Positions 27,388-37,351 of a stretch of 64,000 nucleotides of DNA are shown one piece after another. The stretch is taken from positions 1 to 64,000 of the forward strand of contig QHSP01000016.1 in NCBI GenBank assembly GCA_003220495.1, in the 5' to 3' direction. Both the position numbers and the translations under genes were made by a program. Below the pieces are notes generated by a model. The model saw only the letters and a list, made by a program, of their open reading frames with translations, made no database searches and had not been told where the DNA came from. Position 1 is the first letter of the stretch, and every line of letters starts with the position of its first letter. This DNA comes from Candidatus Rokuibacteriota bacterium (lineage in GTDB: Bacteria; Methylomirabilota; Methylomirabilia; Rokubacteriales; CSP1-6).

Positions 27388-27958
27388 CGAAGCGGCGCGC
27401 GAGCGGGGAAGACCGCGCGGCCTGCACCTGGGTCTGCGTCAGCTCGGCCGCGGGATTGAGCGCGCCGGAGTACATGAGGTTCCGCATCCAGGCGGCGATC
27501 TGGCTCTCCTGGCCGGGTCCCGGTCGCCGACCGCTGTCGACGTGAGGCAGCGCGAGAAGGTGGCCGAGCTCGTGCGCCATCATGCGCGAGGTCGCGGCGA
27601 CATCCGAGCCGTAGGCGATCAGGCAGACCCGCGTCTGCTGCCGTGACTGGCCCCCGAGCTCCGGGCGCGACACGCGATCGACCAGGAGCGCGCGGACGCC
27701 GTTGCCGGCCTTGTACGTGGCGGCGAGGAAGTGATAGCCAGCCTCGTCGACAGTCTCGGCCGCGGCGCCCGCCGGCATCTCTTCCACGACCTGCTCGAGC
27801 GTCGCGCGGGAAAACTCGATGTTGGTGCGGGCTCGTAGAAGATCGCTCGCTTGCTGCAGGACCGAAGAGGCGTACGCTTCGGTCCAGCGTTGAGCCAGCG
27901 CGCGGCCCCCGCTCCGCAGCGTGACGATCGTGAGGTCGGCGGGGATGGTGATGGCCAT
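27377..27958 (-). CDS. Metzincin-like zinc metalloprotease, small, no signal peptide
   Basis: A 193-residue protein with a metzincin-type active site at residues 129-139: HELGHLLALPH, then VDSG. His129, His133 and His139 would bind zinc and Glu130 would be the base. The usual Gly of HExxHxxGxxH is Ala136. A Met-turn candidate (RNLMYSG, Met162) follows about 23 residues later, as expected. The N-terminus has no signal peptide or membrane helix, unusual for this mostly secreted group. It ends 5 bases from the opposing gene. It could be archaemetzincin- or matrixin-like, and the substrate is unknown. Confidence 0.72.
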   Translation of the reverse strand: MAITIPADLTIVTLRSGGRALAQRWTEAYASSVLQQASDLLRARTNIEFSRATLEQVVEEMPAGAAAETVDEAGYHFLAATYKAGNGVRALLVDRVSRPELGGQSRQQTRVCLIAYGSDVAATSRMMAHELGHLLALPHVDSGRRPGPGQESQIAAWMRNLMYSGALNPAAELTQTQVQAARSSPLARRFGGR

Positions 27959-27982
27959 CGGGCGACGCCAGCGGTTGCGGCG

Positions 27983-29044
<1,062 letters not shown>

Positions 29045-29091
29045 GGAGCGCAATGTACACGCGAAGCGGCGGCTCTTCAACGGCCACGCCA

Positions 29092-29100
29092 TGTTACCCT
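29092..29100 (+). promoter_or_regulatory. Extended -10 (TGTTACCCT) for the AceE-like gene
   Basis: TG-T-TACCCT ends 10 bases before the ATG at 29111, leaving almost no leader and no Shine-Dalgarno sequence. This arrangement suggests a leaderless mRNA. Confidence 0.4.
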
Positions 29101-29110
29101 TCGACCCGCG

Positions 29111-31399
29111 ATGGGCCGTTTCGAGCTCCTCGACCGGATCCAGAGGAAGGTGCTGTGGCTCGGCACCTACATGGTCCACCACGCGAACTCGCTGCGCCCC
29201 AACGCGGACGGCATCAAGGTCGGTGGTCACCAGGCCTCGTCGTCCTCGATCGTGAGCCTGCTGACCGCGCTCTATTTCGACGCGCTCCGGCCCGAGGACG
29301 TCGTCGCGGTGAAGGCCCACGCCTCCCCGGCCTTCTACGCGGTCCAGTACCTGCGCGGGCGGCTGACCGCCGCGGCGTTGCGCGAGCTGCGGACCTTCGG
29401 CGGGCTCCAGGCCTACCCGAGCCGTCGGAAGAACGCCGATGTGGTCGACCTCTCCACGGGCTCGATGGGGCTCGGCGCGGTGCAGGCGACGTTCGGGGCG
29501 CTGGCGTCGCGATACGTCGTCGATCACTTCGGGGGCGAGCGTCGCGGGCGGGTGATCGTCATCGTCGGCGACGCCGAGCTCGACGAGGGCAACGTGGCCG
29601 AGGCGCTGGCCGAGGAAGTCGTCGCCCGACTCTCCAACGTGCTCTGGATCGTCGACGTGAATCGTCAGTCGCTGGACCGAATCGTCCCCGACGGGCGCCT
29701 GCGGCAGATGCGGGCGATGTTCGAGGCCGGCGGGTGGCGCGTCAGCGAGCTCAGGTGGGGGCGAAAGCTCCAGGCCGTCTTCGACAAGCGCGGCGGCGAC
29801 CGGCTGCGCGAGCGCCTGCAGACCATGACGAACGCCGAGTACCAGCGGCTCCTGCGGCTCCCGTCCAGCGCGGTGCGCAAGGCGGTCGTCGCGACCGACG
29901 CGGGCGGAATCGACCGCACGCTCGACCGGCTGCTCTCCGACACGAGCGACGCGGCGCTCGCGGAGCTCGTCGCCGACGTGGGAGGCCACGACCTCCGACT
30001 GCTCGTCGAGGCGCTCGACTCGACTGGGCAGGTGAGCGACCGGCCCTCGGTCATCTTCGCCAACACGATCAAGGGGTGGGGGCTCCCGCTCGCCGGCGAT
30101 CCGCTCAACCACACGATGCTCCTCACGCAGGGCCAGATCGACGAGCTGCGCACGACGCTCGGCATCGGCGAGGGCCGCGAGTGGGACGGGTTCGCGCCCG
30201 ACAGCGAGGAAGCCGGGCTCGTGCGTCGGCTCCCTCCGCTCTTCACACCGCCGGCGCCGAGCGCGCCGCGCATCGAGATCCCCTCGGAGCTCGACGAGAG
30301 CTACCCCCCGGAGTGCTCGACCCAGGAAGCGTTCGGCCGGGTGCTCGGCACGCTGAGCCGGCTTCCGGGCGCGGACCGCATCGTCACGGTGTCGGCCGAC
30401 GTCGCGGTCACCACGCACCTCGCGGGGTGGATCAACCGCAAGGGCGTCTACTATCCCGAGGCCCGCCGCAATCCGTTCGCCGACGTGCCGCAGGCCGTCC
30501 AGTGGAAGGAGTCGCCCGCCGGCCAGCACGTCGAGCTCGGCATCGCGGAGCACAATCTGTTCCTGCTCCTGGGCGCCCTCGGCCTCTCGCGCGACATTCT
30601 CGGTGAGCCGCTGCTGCCGATCGGCACGCTCTACGATCCCTTCGTCACCCGCGGGCTCGACGCCCTCTACCACGCGCTCTATTCCGGCTCGCGTTTTGTC
30701 GTGGCGGCGACACCGTCGGGGGTGACGCTCTCGCCCGAAGGCGGGGCCCACCAGTCGGTGATCACGCCCGGGATCGGGGTCGCGCTTCCGGGGATCGTCT
30801 TCTGGGATCCGGCGTTCGCCCGCGAGGTCGAGTGGATCTTGCTCGATGCGCTGCGGGGTCTCGCTGACGGCCTGGGCGAGGCCACATACCTGAGGCTCTC
30901 GACCCGACCGCTCGACCAGTCGCTCGCGCTTCCGCCGAGCCCTGCATACCGCGCGGACGTTCTGCGGGGCGCCTATCGGCTGATCGATGCGCGCGTCGAG
31001 ACGGGCTGGGATCCCGATGCGAACGCCGTCAACATCTTCGCGGCGGGCGTGATGGTTCCGGAAGCGGTGGCGGCCGCGCGGGCGCTCCACGAGCGCGGCA
31101 TCCTGGCGAGCGTCTTCGCGGTCACGAGCCCTGACCGTCTCTACCGGGGTCTCCGGGACCCGCGTCCGTACCTCGAGGACCTCGTGAGCGCCGAGGAGGA
31201 GGACGTGCCGGTCGTGTCGGTGCTGGACGGCCACTCGCACGCGCTCGCGTTCATCGGGGCCGCGCTCGGCGTGCCGCAGCAGGCACTCGGCGTGGACGAC
31301 TTCGGCCAGTCGGGCGCGCGCGCCGACCTCTATCGTCACTACGGGATCGACGCCGTGGCGATCGCGCGGGCGGCGCAGGTGCTGCTCGGCGGGGTATAA
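29111..31399 (+). CDS. AceE-like thiamine-diphosphate 2-oxoacid dehydrogenase E1 / transketolase-family protein
   Basis: A 762-residue ThDP enzyme. The cofactor motif reads GDAELDEGN followed by NVLWIVDVNRQSLDR, which resembles the AceE form (GDGEMDE...N.Q.LD) more than transketolase. The GGWRVSELRWG and FANTIKGWGLPLAGDP segments also fit AceE. E. coli AceE is about 890 residues, so this is a shorter version. The AceE-like ordering of ThDP, pyrimidine-binding (HVELGIAEHNLFLLLGALGLS) and C-terminal domains is kept. No E2 or E3 gene is nearby, so the acceptor partner is unclear. It may instead be a stand-alone ketolase or decarboxylase. Confidence 0.78.
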   Translation: MGRFELLDRIQRKVLWLGTYMVHHANSLRPNADGIKVGGHQASSSSIVSLLTALYFDALRPEDVVAVKAHASPAFYAVQYLRGRLTAAALRELRTFGGLQAYPSRRKNADVVDLSTGSMGLGAVQATFGALASRYVVDHFGGERRGRVIVIVGDAELDEGNVAEALAEEVVARLSNVLWIVDVNRQSLDRIVPDGRLRQMRAMFEAGGWRVSELRWGRKLQAVFDKRGGDRLRERLQTMTNAEYQRLLRLPSSAVRKAVVATDAGGIDRTLDRLLSDTSDAALAELVADVGGHDLRLLVEALDSTGQVSDRPSVIFANTIKGWGLPLAGDPLNHTMLLTQGQIDELRTTLGIGEGREWDGFAPDSEEAGLVRRLPPLFTPPAPSAPRIEIPSELDESYPPECSTQEAFGRVLGTLSRLPGADRIVTVSADVAVTTHLAGWINRKGVYYPEARRNPFADVPQAVQWKESPAGQHVELGIAEHNLFLLLGALGLSRDILGEPLLPIGTLYDPFVTRGLDALYHALYSGSRFVVAATPSGVTLSPEGGAHQSVITPGIGVALPGIVFWDPAFAREVEWILLDALRGLADGLGEATYLRLSTRPLDQSLALPPSPAYRADVLRGAYRLIDARVETGWDPDANAVNIFAAGVMVPEAVAAARALHERGILASVFAVTSPDRLYRGLRDPRPYLEDLVSAEEEDVPVVSVLDGHSHALAFIGAALGVPQQALGVDDFGQSGARADLYRHYGIDAVAIARAAQVLLGGV

Positions 31400-31400
31400 T
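31395..31400 (+). promoter_or_regulatory. Perfect -10 box (TATAAT) before glcD
   Basis: A perfect TATAAT overlaps the stop codon of the AceE-like gene and ends 12 bases before the glcD ATG. No -35 match is seen at 16-18 bases. If used, the transcript leader would be only about 5 bases. Confidence 0.45.
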
Positions 31401-31412
31401 TCGCTCATTCCC

Positions 31413-32888
31413 ATGTCGCCCTTGACGGACACCAGAAAACGCGAGCTCCGGCGCGAGCTCGAGTCGATCGTCGGCCAGGCCGCCGTGCTCTCGGACCCCG
31501 ATGAGCTCATGGTGTACGAGTCCGACGGGCTCACCTTGTTCCGCGCGCTCGCTGACTTCGTCGTCTTCCCCACGTCGGCGCAGCACGTGTCGGCGGTCGT
31601 GAAGCTCGCCAATCGCGAGAACCTGCCGTTCGTCGCCCGCGGCGCGGGCACCGGCCTCTCGGGCGGCTGCCTGCCTACCGAAGGCGGCATCGTGATCTCG
31701 ATGATGCGGATGAATCGGGTGCTCGAGGTCGACTACGAGAACCAGATCGCCGTCGTCGAGCCCGGGCTCGTCAACCTGCACCTCTCGTGGAAGGTCGGCC
31801 CGCGCGGCTACTACTACGCGCCCGATCCCTCGAGCCAGCAGGCGTGCACGATCGGCGGCAACATCGCCAACAACTCCGGCGGCCCGCACACCTTGAAGTA
31901 CGGCGTCACCACCAATCACGTCCTCGGGCTCGAAGTGGTCATGCCCGACGGCGAGATCGTGTGGCTCGGCGGCAAGACGCGCGAGGCGTGCGGTTACGAC
32001 CTCGCCGGCGTCTTCGTCGGCTCCGAGGGCACGTTCGGGATCGCCACGCGGATCGTCGTCCGCATCCTCAAGAAGCCGCAGGCCGTCAAGACGGTGCTCG
32101 CGGTGTTCGACGCGATCGATCAGGCGTCGGCCGCCGTGTCGGCGATCATCGCGCGCGGGCTCGTGCCGGCGGCGATGGAGATGATCGACCGTCTGACGAT
32201 CCAGGCGGTCGAGGACGCGTTCAACTGCGGCTATCCGCGCGACGCCGACGCGGCGCTGCTCATCGAGCTGGACGGTCTCGCGGTCGGGATGGACACCCAG
32301 GCCGAGCACATCGTGGCCGCGTGCCGCGAGTCGGGCGCGCGCGAGGTCCGCACGGCGCGGAGCGAAGCCGAGCGGCAGCTCCTCTGGAAGGGACGCAAGT
32401 CGGCCTTCGGCGCGTACGGCCGCGTCTCGCCAGCCTACATGGTGATGGACGGCGTCATCCCGCGCACGAAGCTTCCGTACGTGCTCCGCCGCGTGAACGA
32501 GATCGTCGCCGCCGCGGGCCTTCGCGTCGGCAATGTGTTCCACGCCGGCGACGGCAACCTGCATCCCAACATCCTCTACGATCCGCGCAAGCCGGGTGAA
32601 GAAGCGCGCGTGGTGGCGGCCGGCGCCGAGATCATGAAGGTGTGCGCTCAAGTTGGTGGATCGATCTCCGGGGAGCACGGCATCGGCCTCGAAAAGGCCG
32701 ATTTCATGCCTTTCATTTTCTCCGCCGCAGATCTTGCTCTCATGCACCGGCTCAAGAGCGCCTTCAATGTTTCTGGACTGTGCAACCCGGGCAAGATCTT
32801 TCCTACCAAGAAGTCCTGCGTGGAGGTCGGGCCCGTCGCCTACCGGCCGCACGCGATCGAAGAAAAGGGCCTCGCCCAGCGCTTCTAG
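31413..32888 (+). CDS. glcD: Glycolate oxidase subunit GlcD (FAD-linked)
   Basis: A 491-residue FAD-binding PCMH-type flavoprotein that oxidises glycolate or D-lactate-type 2-hydroxy acids. The FAD loop is VARGAGTGLSGGCLPTEGG. CTIGGNIANNSGGPHTLKYGVT and the C-terminal HAGDGNLHPNILYDP and GEHGIGLEK motifs are canonical. It is followed by GlcE- and GlcF-like genes, giving a complete membrane-associated three-subunit dehydrogenase. Confidence 0.92.
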   Translation: MSPLTDTRKRELRRELESIVGQAAVLSDPDELMVYESDGLTLFRALADFVVFPTSAQHVSAVVKLANRENLPFVARGAGTGLSGGCLPTEGGIVISMMRMNRVLEVDYENQIAVVEPGLVNLHLSWKVGPRGYYYAPDPSSQQACTIGGNIANNSGGPHTLKYGVTTNHVLGLEVVMPDGEIVWLGGKTREACGYDLAGVFVGSEGTFGIATRIVVRILKKPQAVKTVLAVFDAIDQASAAVSAIIARGLVPAAMEMIDRLTIQAVEDAFNCGYPRDADAALLIELDGLAVGMDTQAEHIVAACRESGAREVRTARSEAERQLLWKGRKSAFGAYGRVSPAYMVMDGVIPRTKLPYVLRRVNEIVAAAGLRVGNVFHAGDGNLHPNILYDPRKPGEEARVVAAGAEIMKVCAQVGGSISGEHGIGLEKADFMPFIFSAADLALMHRLKSAFNVSGLCNPGKIFPTKKSCVEVGPVAYRPHAIEEKGLAQRF

Positions 32889-32908
32889 CGCGGGCCGGCG
32901 CAGCCCCC

Positions 32909-34240
32909 GTGCCGGACGCGCTGCTCGACAAGCTCCGCGCGGCCGTGGGCGCCGCGAATCTCCTGACTGGCGTCGAGCTCTCGCCGTACGTCGTCGAAGG
33001 CCGTACGCCGGAGGCCGCGGTGTTTCCCGGATCGATCGAGGAGGTCGCCGTCGTGATGGCGCTGGCCTCCCAGGTCGGGCGCTCGGTGACGCCGTGGGGA
33101 GGCGGCACCGCCGCAAGCGTCGGCATGCCCGCGCCGCGCGCCGGGCTCATCATGGGGCTGCGCCGGCTCGGCCGGCTCCTGGATCACGAGCCCGGCGATC
33201 TCACGGCGACGGTCGAGGCCGGAATGACGGTCGCGGCGCTCCAGACGGCGCTCGGGAGCCGCGGCCAGTGGCTGTCGCTCGATCCCGCCGACGCCGACCG
33301 CGCGACCATCGGCGGGGTGCTCGCGACGAACGCTTGCGGGCCGCGGCGCCATCTCTACGGCACGGCCCGCGATCTCCTGATCGGCGTGACGGTCGTGACC
33401 GCGGACGGCTCCATCGTGAAGGGCGGCGGCAAGGTCGTGAAGAACGTCGCGGGCTACGATCTGCCCAAGCTCTTCATCGGCTCGTACGGCACACTCGGCG
33501 TGATCGTCGAGGCGACGGTGAAGCTGCGGCCGCTGCCGGGGCAAGAAGAGCTCGTGTGCGTCCGGTTCGATCGTCTCAAGGACGCGGGCGCGGCCGTGAG
33601 AGCCATCGCGGCCAGCGACCTGCTCCCGAACGCGGTCGAGCTTCTCGACGGCGCCGCGGCCGCGGGCGCGGGATTGGCGGCCGGCTCGCCGACCCCGGGC
33701 GGCCTGCTGGTCGTCGGCTTCGACGGTGTCCGCGAGCAGGTCGACTGGCAGCGTGCCGAGCTCGCGCGCTTGACGGGACCGCTCGGAGGACGTGACGTGA
33801 GGCCGCTCGAGGTGGCCGCCTGGGCCCGGCTTACGCCCGCCGCGCGCGCGGCGTTTGGGGCGACGGCCGCGGTGATGGCCCTCGCGGTGTTGCCGAGTCA
33901 GGTCGCGGAGACGATGGAGCAGGGTGCGGGCATCGCCCGCGGGCGCGGCCTGCAGAGCGCCTGGGCGGCTCACGCGGGAGTCGGCGTCGTGCGCGGCGCG
34001 GTCGCGTCTGATCCGGCGCCGACGGATCCCGCAGCGCTCGCCGCGGTCCTCGCCGAGTGGCGCGAGATGGCCCGCGCCGGCGGAGGCCACGCGAATCTCG
34101 AATGGGCCCCGCTCGTGGTGAAGTCGCAGGTCCCGGTATGGGACGATCCCGGCGCCGCCGGGCGGATCATGGAGCGCATCAAGGCTCAGCTCGATCCGAG
34201 GAACATCCTGAACCCCGGCCGCTTCGTCGCCGGGATCTGA
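32909..34240 (+). CDS. glcE: Glycolate oxidase subunit GlcE (FAD-binding)
   Basis: A 443-residue second FAD-domain subunit. The FAD region reads VTPWGGGTAASVGMPAP, followed by ATIGGVLATNACGPRRHLYGTARD and a KVVKNVAGYDLPKLFIGSYGTLGVI segment typical of GlcE. The C-terminus ends LDPRNILNPGRF, also typical. The GTG at 32909 is the best start, 20 bases after glcD. Homology begins with LLDKLRAAVG a few residues later. Confidence 0.9.
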   Translation: MPDALLDKLRAAVGAANLLTGVELSPYVVEGRTPEAAVFPGSIEEVAVVMALASQVGRSVTPWGGGTAASVGMPAPRAGLIMGLRRLGRLLDHEPGDLTATVEAGMTVAALQTALGSRGQWLSLDPADADRATIGGVLATNACGPRRHLYGTARDLLIGVTVVTADGSIVKGGGKVVKNVAGYDLPKLFIGSYGTLGVIVEATVKLRPLPGQEELVCVRFDRLKDAGAAVRAIAASDLLPNAVELLDGAAAAGAGLAAGSPTPGGLLVVGFDGVREQVDWQRAELARLTGPLGGRDVRPLEVAAWARLTPAARAAFGATAAVMALAVLPSQVAETMEQGAGIARGRGLQSAWAAHAGVGVVRGAVASDPAPTDPAALAAVLAEWREMARAGGGHANLEWAPLVVKSQVPVWDDPGAAGRIMERIKAQLDPRNILNPGRFVAGI

Positions 34241-34276
34241 CGTCGCCGACGCGCGCGCAACGATGGAAGGCTAGAC

Positions 34277-35611
34277 ATGGACACGACGACTCACGCAGCG
34301 CCCCCGGCAGCGGCCGGGCCGCTCAGCCTGCACGGGCTATCGGTGGAGGGCGTCAACCAGTGCGTCCATTGCGGGCTCTGCCTCGCCTACTGCCCGACGT
34401 TCTCGGAGCTCGGGACCGAGATGGACTCGCCGCGCGGTCGCATCTTCATGATCAAGTCGCTCGCCGAAGGCCGGATGTCGCTCAGCGACTCGACGGTTCG
34501 TCATCTCTCGCTCTGCCTGGACTGCCGCGCGTGCGAGACCGTGTGTCCGGCCGGGGTGCCCTACGGGCGGCTCATCGAAGCGGCCAAGGCCGAGATCGAG
34601 CGCGACAGGCCGGGCGCGCTCGGCCGTCGGCTCTTCCGCTGGCTCAACTTCGGGCTCTTGCTGGGGCATCCGCGCCTGCTCGGGCTCGCCGCGTCCGGCG
34701 CGCGCTTCTATCAGGCGAGCGGGCTGCAGCGCCTCGTCAGGAAGTCCGGGCTCGTGCGGCTCCTGCCCGGGACCTTGCCGGCCTGGGAGGCGTTGCTGCC
34801 TCCGGTGCCGGCGAAGGCCGAACGAACGGCGCCGCCGCGCGTGACACCCGCCGAGGGCCCGCGCCGCGCGCGCGTCGCCCTGCTGACCGGATGCGTCCAG
34901 TCCGTCATCTTCGCCGCTCACAACCGCGCGACCGCCCGCGTGCTCGCGAAGAACGGCTGCGAGGTGATCGTTCCCGACGGGCAGGGATGCTGCGGTGCGC
35001 TGAACGCGCACGGTGGGGATCACGAGCGCGCGCTGGCGATGGCGCGAAAGACGATCGACGCATTCGAGTCGGCGCGCGCCGACGCGGTCGTCGTGAACAC
35101 GTCGGGCTGCGGCGCCCACATGAAGGCGTACGGCCACCTGCTCGCGGCCGATCGCGGGTACGCCGAGCGCGCCAAGCGGTTTGCCGCCTCCGTCCGCGAC
35201 CTCGCCGAGTTCCTCGCCCAGGAGCCGCTCCGCGGCTCGCTCTCGTCCGTGCCGCTCACGTGCACGTATCACGATCCCTGTCACGTGGCGCACGGCCAGA
35301 AGATCAAGAGCGAGCCCCGCACGCTGCTGGCGCAGATTCCAGGGCTCCGTGTCGTCGAGCTCGCCGAGTCGGACTGGTGTTGCGGGTCTGCCGGGATCTA
35401 CAACCTCACCGAGCCCGAGATGGCGACGCGACTCCTGCATCGCAAGGTGAGCCACGTGCTCGCGACGGGCGCCGAGGCGGTCGTGACCGCGAATCCGGGC
35501 TGCATTCTGCAGATCCAGGCGGGGCTTGGCGCGCACGGGTCGGCCGTTCGGGTCCTGCATCTGGTCGAGATCCTCGACCGGGCCTACGGCGGTCCGGGTG
35601 GCGCGCAATGA
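34277..35611 (+). CDS. glcF: Glycolate oxidase iron-sulfur subunit GlcF
   Basis: A 444-residue electron-transfer subunit. Two ferredoxin-type 4Fe-4S motifs lie near residues 32-90: CVHCGLCLAYCP and CLDCRACETVCPAG. Two CCG domains follow, with GCCGALNAHGG, CGAHMKAYG, the CTYHDPCHVAHGQ segment, and DWCCGSAGIYN. It passes electrons from the GlcDE flavins to quinone. A 36-base gap separates it from glcE and its stop overlaps the moaB-like start. Confidence 0.93.
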   Translation: MDTTTHAAPPAAAGPLSLHGLSVEGVNQCVHCGLCLAYCPTFSELGTEMDSPRGRIFMIKSLAEGRMSLSDSTVRHLSLCLDCRACETVCPAGVPYGRLIEAAKAEIERDRPGALGRRLFRWLNFGLLLGHPRLLGLAASGARFYQASGLQRLVRKSGLVRLLPGTLPAWEALLPPVPAKAERTAPPRVTPAEGPRRARVALLTGCVQSVIFAAHNRATARVLAKNGCEVIVPDGQGCCGALNAHGGDHERALAMARKTIDAFESARADAVVVNTSGCGAHMKAYGHLLAADRGYAERAKRFAASVRDLAEFLAQEPLRGSLSSVPLTCTYHDPCHVAHGQKIKSEPRTLLAQIPGLRVVELAESDWCCGSAGIYNLTEPEMATRLLHRKVSHVLATGAEAVVTANPGCILQIQAGLGAHGSAVRVLHLVEILDRAYGGPGGAQ

Positions 35612-36126
35612 GTCGACCCGACAGCACTCCGCTCGAGCACAAAGCCACCGCGCCGCGCGCGATCGGCTGCTGGGTATTGACGGTCTCCGACACGAAGACG
35701 CCGGACACGGATACGAGCGGCCAGCTCATCCGCAAGCTCCTGCTGGACGCGGGTCATCAGATCGTCGGGTCGTCGATCGTTCGCGACGAGCCGAAGGACG
35801 TCCAGCGCGTGATCCGCGAGGCGTGCACGAACGACGAGGTGCGGGCCGTGCTCGTGACCGGCGGCACCGGCATCACGTCGCGCGATTCGACCTACGAAGC
35901 CATCGAAGCCCTGCTCGACAAGCGGCTTCCCGGATTCGGCGAGCTGTTCCGGATGCTCTCCTATCAGGAGATCGGGGCCGCCGCGATGATGTCGCGCGCC
36001 CAGCTCGGCGTGCACGCTCGTCGCATCGTCGTCTCGTTGCCGGGCTCGCCGAACGCATGCCGGCTCGCGCTCGAGAAGCTCGTGATTCCGGAGCTTTCTC
36101 ACCTCATCCGCGAGGTCGGGCGGTAG
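35608..36126 (+). CDS. moaB: Molybdenum cofactor biosynthesis protein MoaB/MogA family
   Basis: A 172-residue MPT-binding fold protein that adenylylates molybdopterin before molybdenum insertion. The core VLVTGGTGITSRDSTYEA and VVSLPGSPNACRLALEKLVIPEL are diagnostic, and size matches MoaB. Its ATG overlaps the glcF stop (ATGA), an unexpected partnership because GlcDEF needs no molybdenum. MogA and MoaB cannot be separated by sequence reading alone. Confidence 0.88.
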   Translation: MSRPDSTPLEHKATAPRAIGCWVLTVSDTKTPDTDTSGQLIRKLLLDAGHQIVGSSIVRDEPKDVQRVIREACTNDEVRAVLVTGGTGITSRDSTYEAIEALLDKRLPGFGELFRMLSYQEIGAAAMMSRAQLGVHARRIVVSLPGSPNACRLALEKLVIPELSHLIREVGR

Positions 36127-36163
36127 TCCCGGGCCCGCTCGATCCGCCGATCTCTCGGCGGCG

Positions 36164-36169
36164 TATACT
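36164..36169 (+). promoter_or_regulatory. Putative -10 box (TATACT) for the HtrA gene
   Basis: TATACT matches five of six positions and is followed by CGAGGAGGATCTCG before the ATG at 36188, so the box lies 18 bases before the start codon. There is no clear -35 box. Confidence 0.4.
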
Positions 36170-36187
36170 GCTGCGAGGAGGATCTCG

Positions 36188-37351
36188 ATGTCCGCGTCAC
36201 CCGGCCGCGCCTTGTTCGTCCTGGTGTTTCTCGTCTCGTTCGCAAGTGCATGCTCGGGTCCGTCGACCGCGGCCGGGCCCAGACCCTGGCGAGAGAGCTC
36301 GGACACCGCGGTCGCGCCCGAGATCGTCCGGATCAATGATCTCCTCGCCGATCTCTCTGAGCGCCTGAAGCCCGGGCTCGTGTACATCCGCGTCCAGCGC
36401 GGGACGCCGCCCAGGGACGAACCCGCTCGCGACGAGCCGGGCGCGCCCCGCCGGAGCAGCGGCTCGGGCTTCCTCATCGACCCCAGCGGGCTGATCGTCA
36501 CCAACGCCCACGTGGTCGAGAGCGCGGGATCGATTCAGGTGCGTCTGGCCGACGAGCGGCGATTCCAGGCCACGGTCGTCGGTCGGGACAGCCGCGTCGA
36601 CCTGGCTCTCCTGAAGATCGACGGCGCCTCGCGTTTGACGGTGCTCCCGCTCGGCGACTCGAACAAGCTGCGCGTCGGCGAGCTCGTGCTGGCGCTCGGC
36701 AACCCGTTCGGGCTCGAGCAGTTCGTGTCGTTGGGGATCGTGAGCCGGAAGGGCCTTCCGGTGACGGTGGCTTCGCCTGGGGTCGAGTTCATCCAGACCG
36801 ACGCGGCGATTAACCCAGGCAATTCGGGTGGGCCGCTCGTGAACATGTCGGGCCAGGTCGTCGGCGTCAACAGCATGGCGGCGCAGAACGGCTCGATCGG
36901 CTTCGCGATCCCCTCGAATCTCGTCAAGATGCTGCTGCCGCAGCTGGCTTCGAAAGGCCGCGTGGATTGGGGATGGCTCGGCGTCGCGATCGCCGAGGTG
37001 ACCGAGGACGATGTCGGCCGGCTCAAGCTCCGCGAGCCCAAGGGGGTGCTGGTGCGCAGCGTGATGCCGGGCGAGCCCGCCGACAAGGGCGGTGTGCGGG
37101 CGGACGACGTGATTCTCGGCATCGACGGAACGCGCCTCGAGTCGCCGCGTGACCTGCAGCGAGTCGTCTCGTCCACGCCGGTCGGGAAGAAGGTCCGCGT
37201 CGTCCTACTGCGCGAGGGGCAGGAGACCGAGCTGGAAGTCACGATCGGCCTCTATCAGGAGCGCGAAGGTTCTCCCGGCGAGGGGCCGCGGCGCGGCCCG
37301 CGCCCGGCCGAGCCGCCGAAGGACGCTCCGCCGAAGGACGCTCCGAAGTAG
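36188..37351 (+). CDS. HtrA/DegP-type serine protease with one PDZ domain (lipoprotein)
   Basis: A 387-residue periplasmic quality-control protease. The leader ends SFASAC, a lipobox at Cys22, so the protein is probably membrane-tethered. The triad is complete: His108 in TNAHVV, Asp138 in SRVDLALLKI and Ser213 in NPGNSGGPL. One PDZ domain follows (about residues 260-355, with GVLVRSVMPGEPADKGGVRADDVILGIDG). The tail is Pro/Lys-rich (PPKDAPPKDAPK). Its stop abuts the stop of the opposing flavin-type gene with no gap. Compare the inactive relative at 42511. Confidence 0.93.
   Translation: MSASPGRALFVLVFLVSFASACSGPSTAAGPRPWRESSDTAVAPEIVRINDLLADLSERLKPGLVYIRVQRGTPPRDEPARDEPGAPRRSSGSGFLIDPSGLIVTNAHVVESAGSIQVRLADERRFQATVVGRDSRVDLALLKIDGASRLTVLPLGDSNKLRVGELVLALGNPFGLEQFVSLGIVSRKGLPVTVASPGVEFIQTDAAINPGNSGGPLVNMSGQVVGVNSMAAQNGSIGFAIPSNLVKMLLPQLASKGRVDWGWLGVAIAEVTEDDVGRLKLREPKGVLVRSVMPGEPADKGGVRADDVILGIDGTRLESPRDLQRVVSSTPVGKKVRVVLLREGQETELEVTIGLYQEREGSPGEGPRRGPRPAEPPKDAPPKDAPK

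Noticed and set aside
29045-31690. Long minus-strand open frame extending DAHP synthase to over 1200 residues
   Set aside because: The added part is antisense to the AceE-like and glcD genes and has the composition of a GC-rich shadow frame.
30480-32100. Further apparent copies of GCAGGCCGTC inside the AceE-like and glcD genes
   Set aside because: Only about 10 bases match, they lie in coding codons (PQAV), and the rest of the repeat is absent.
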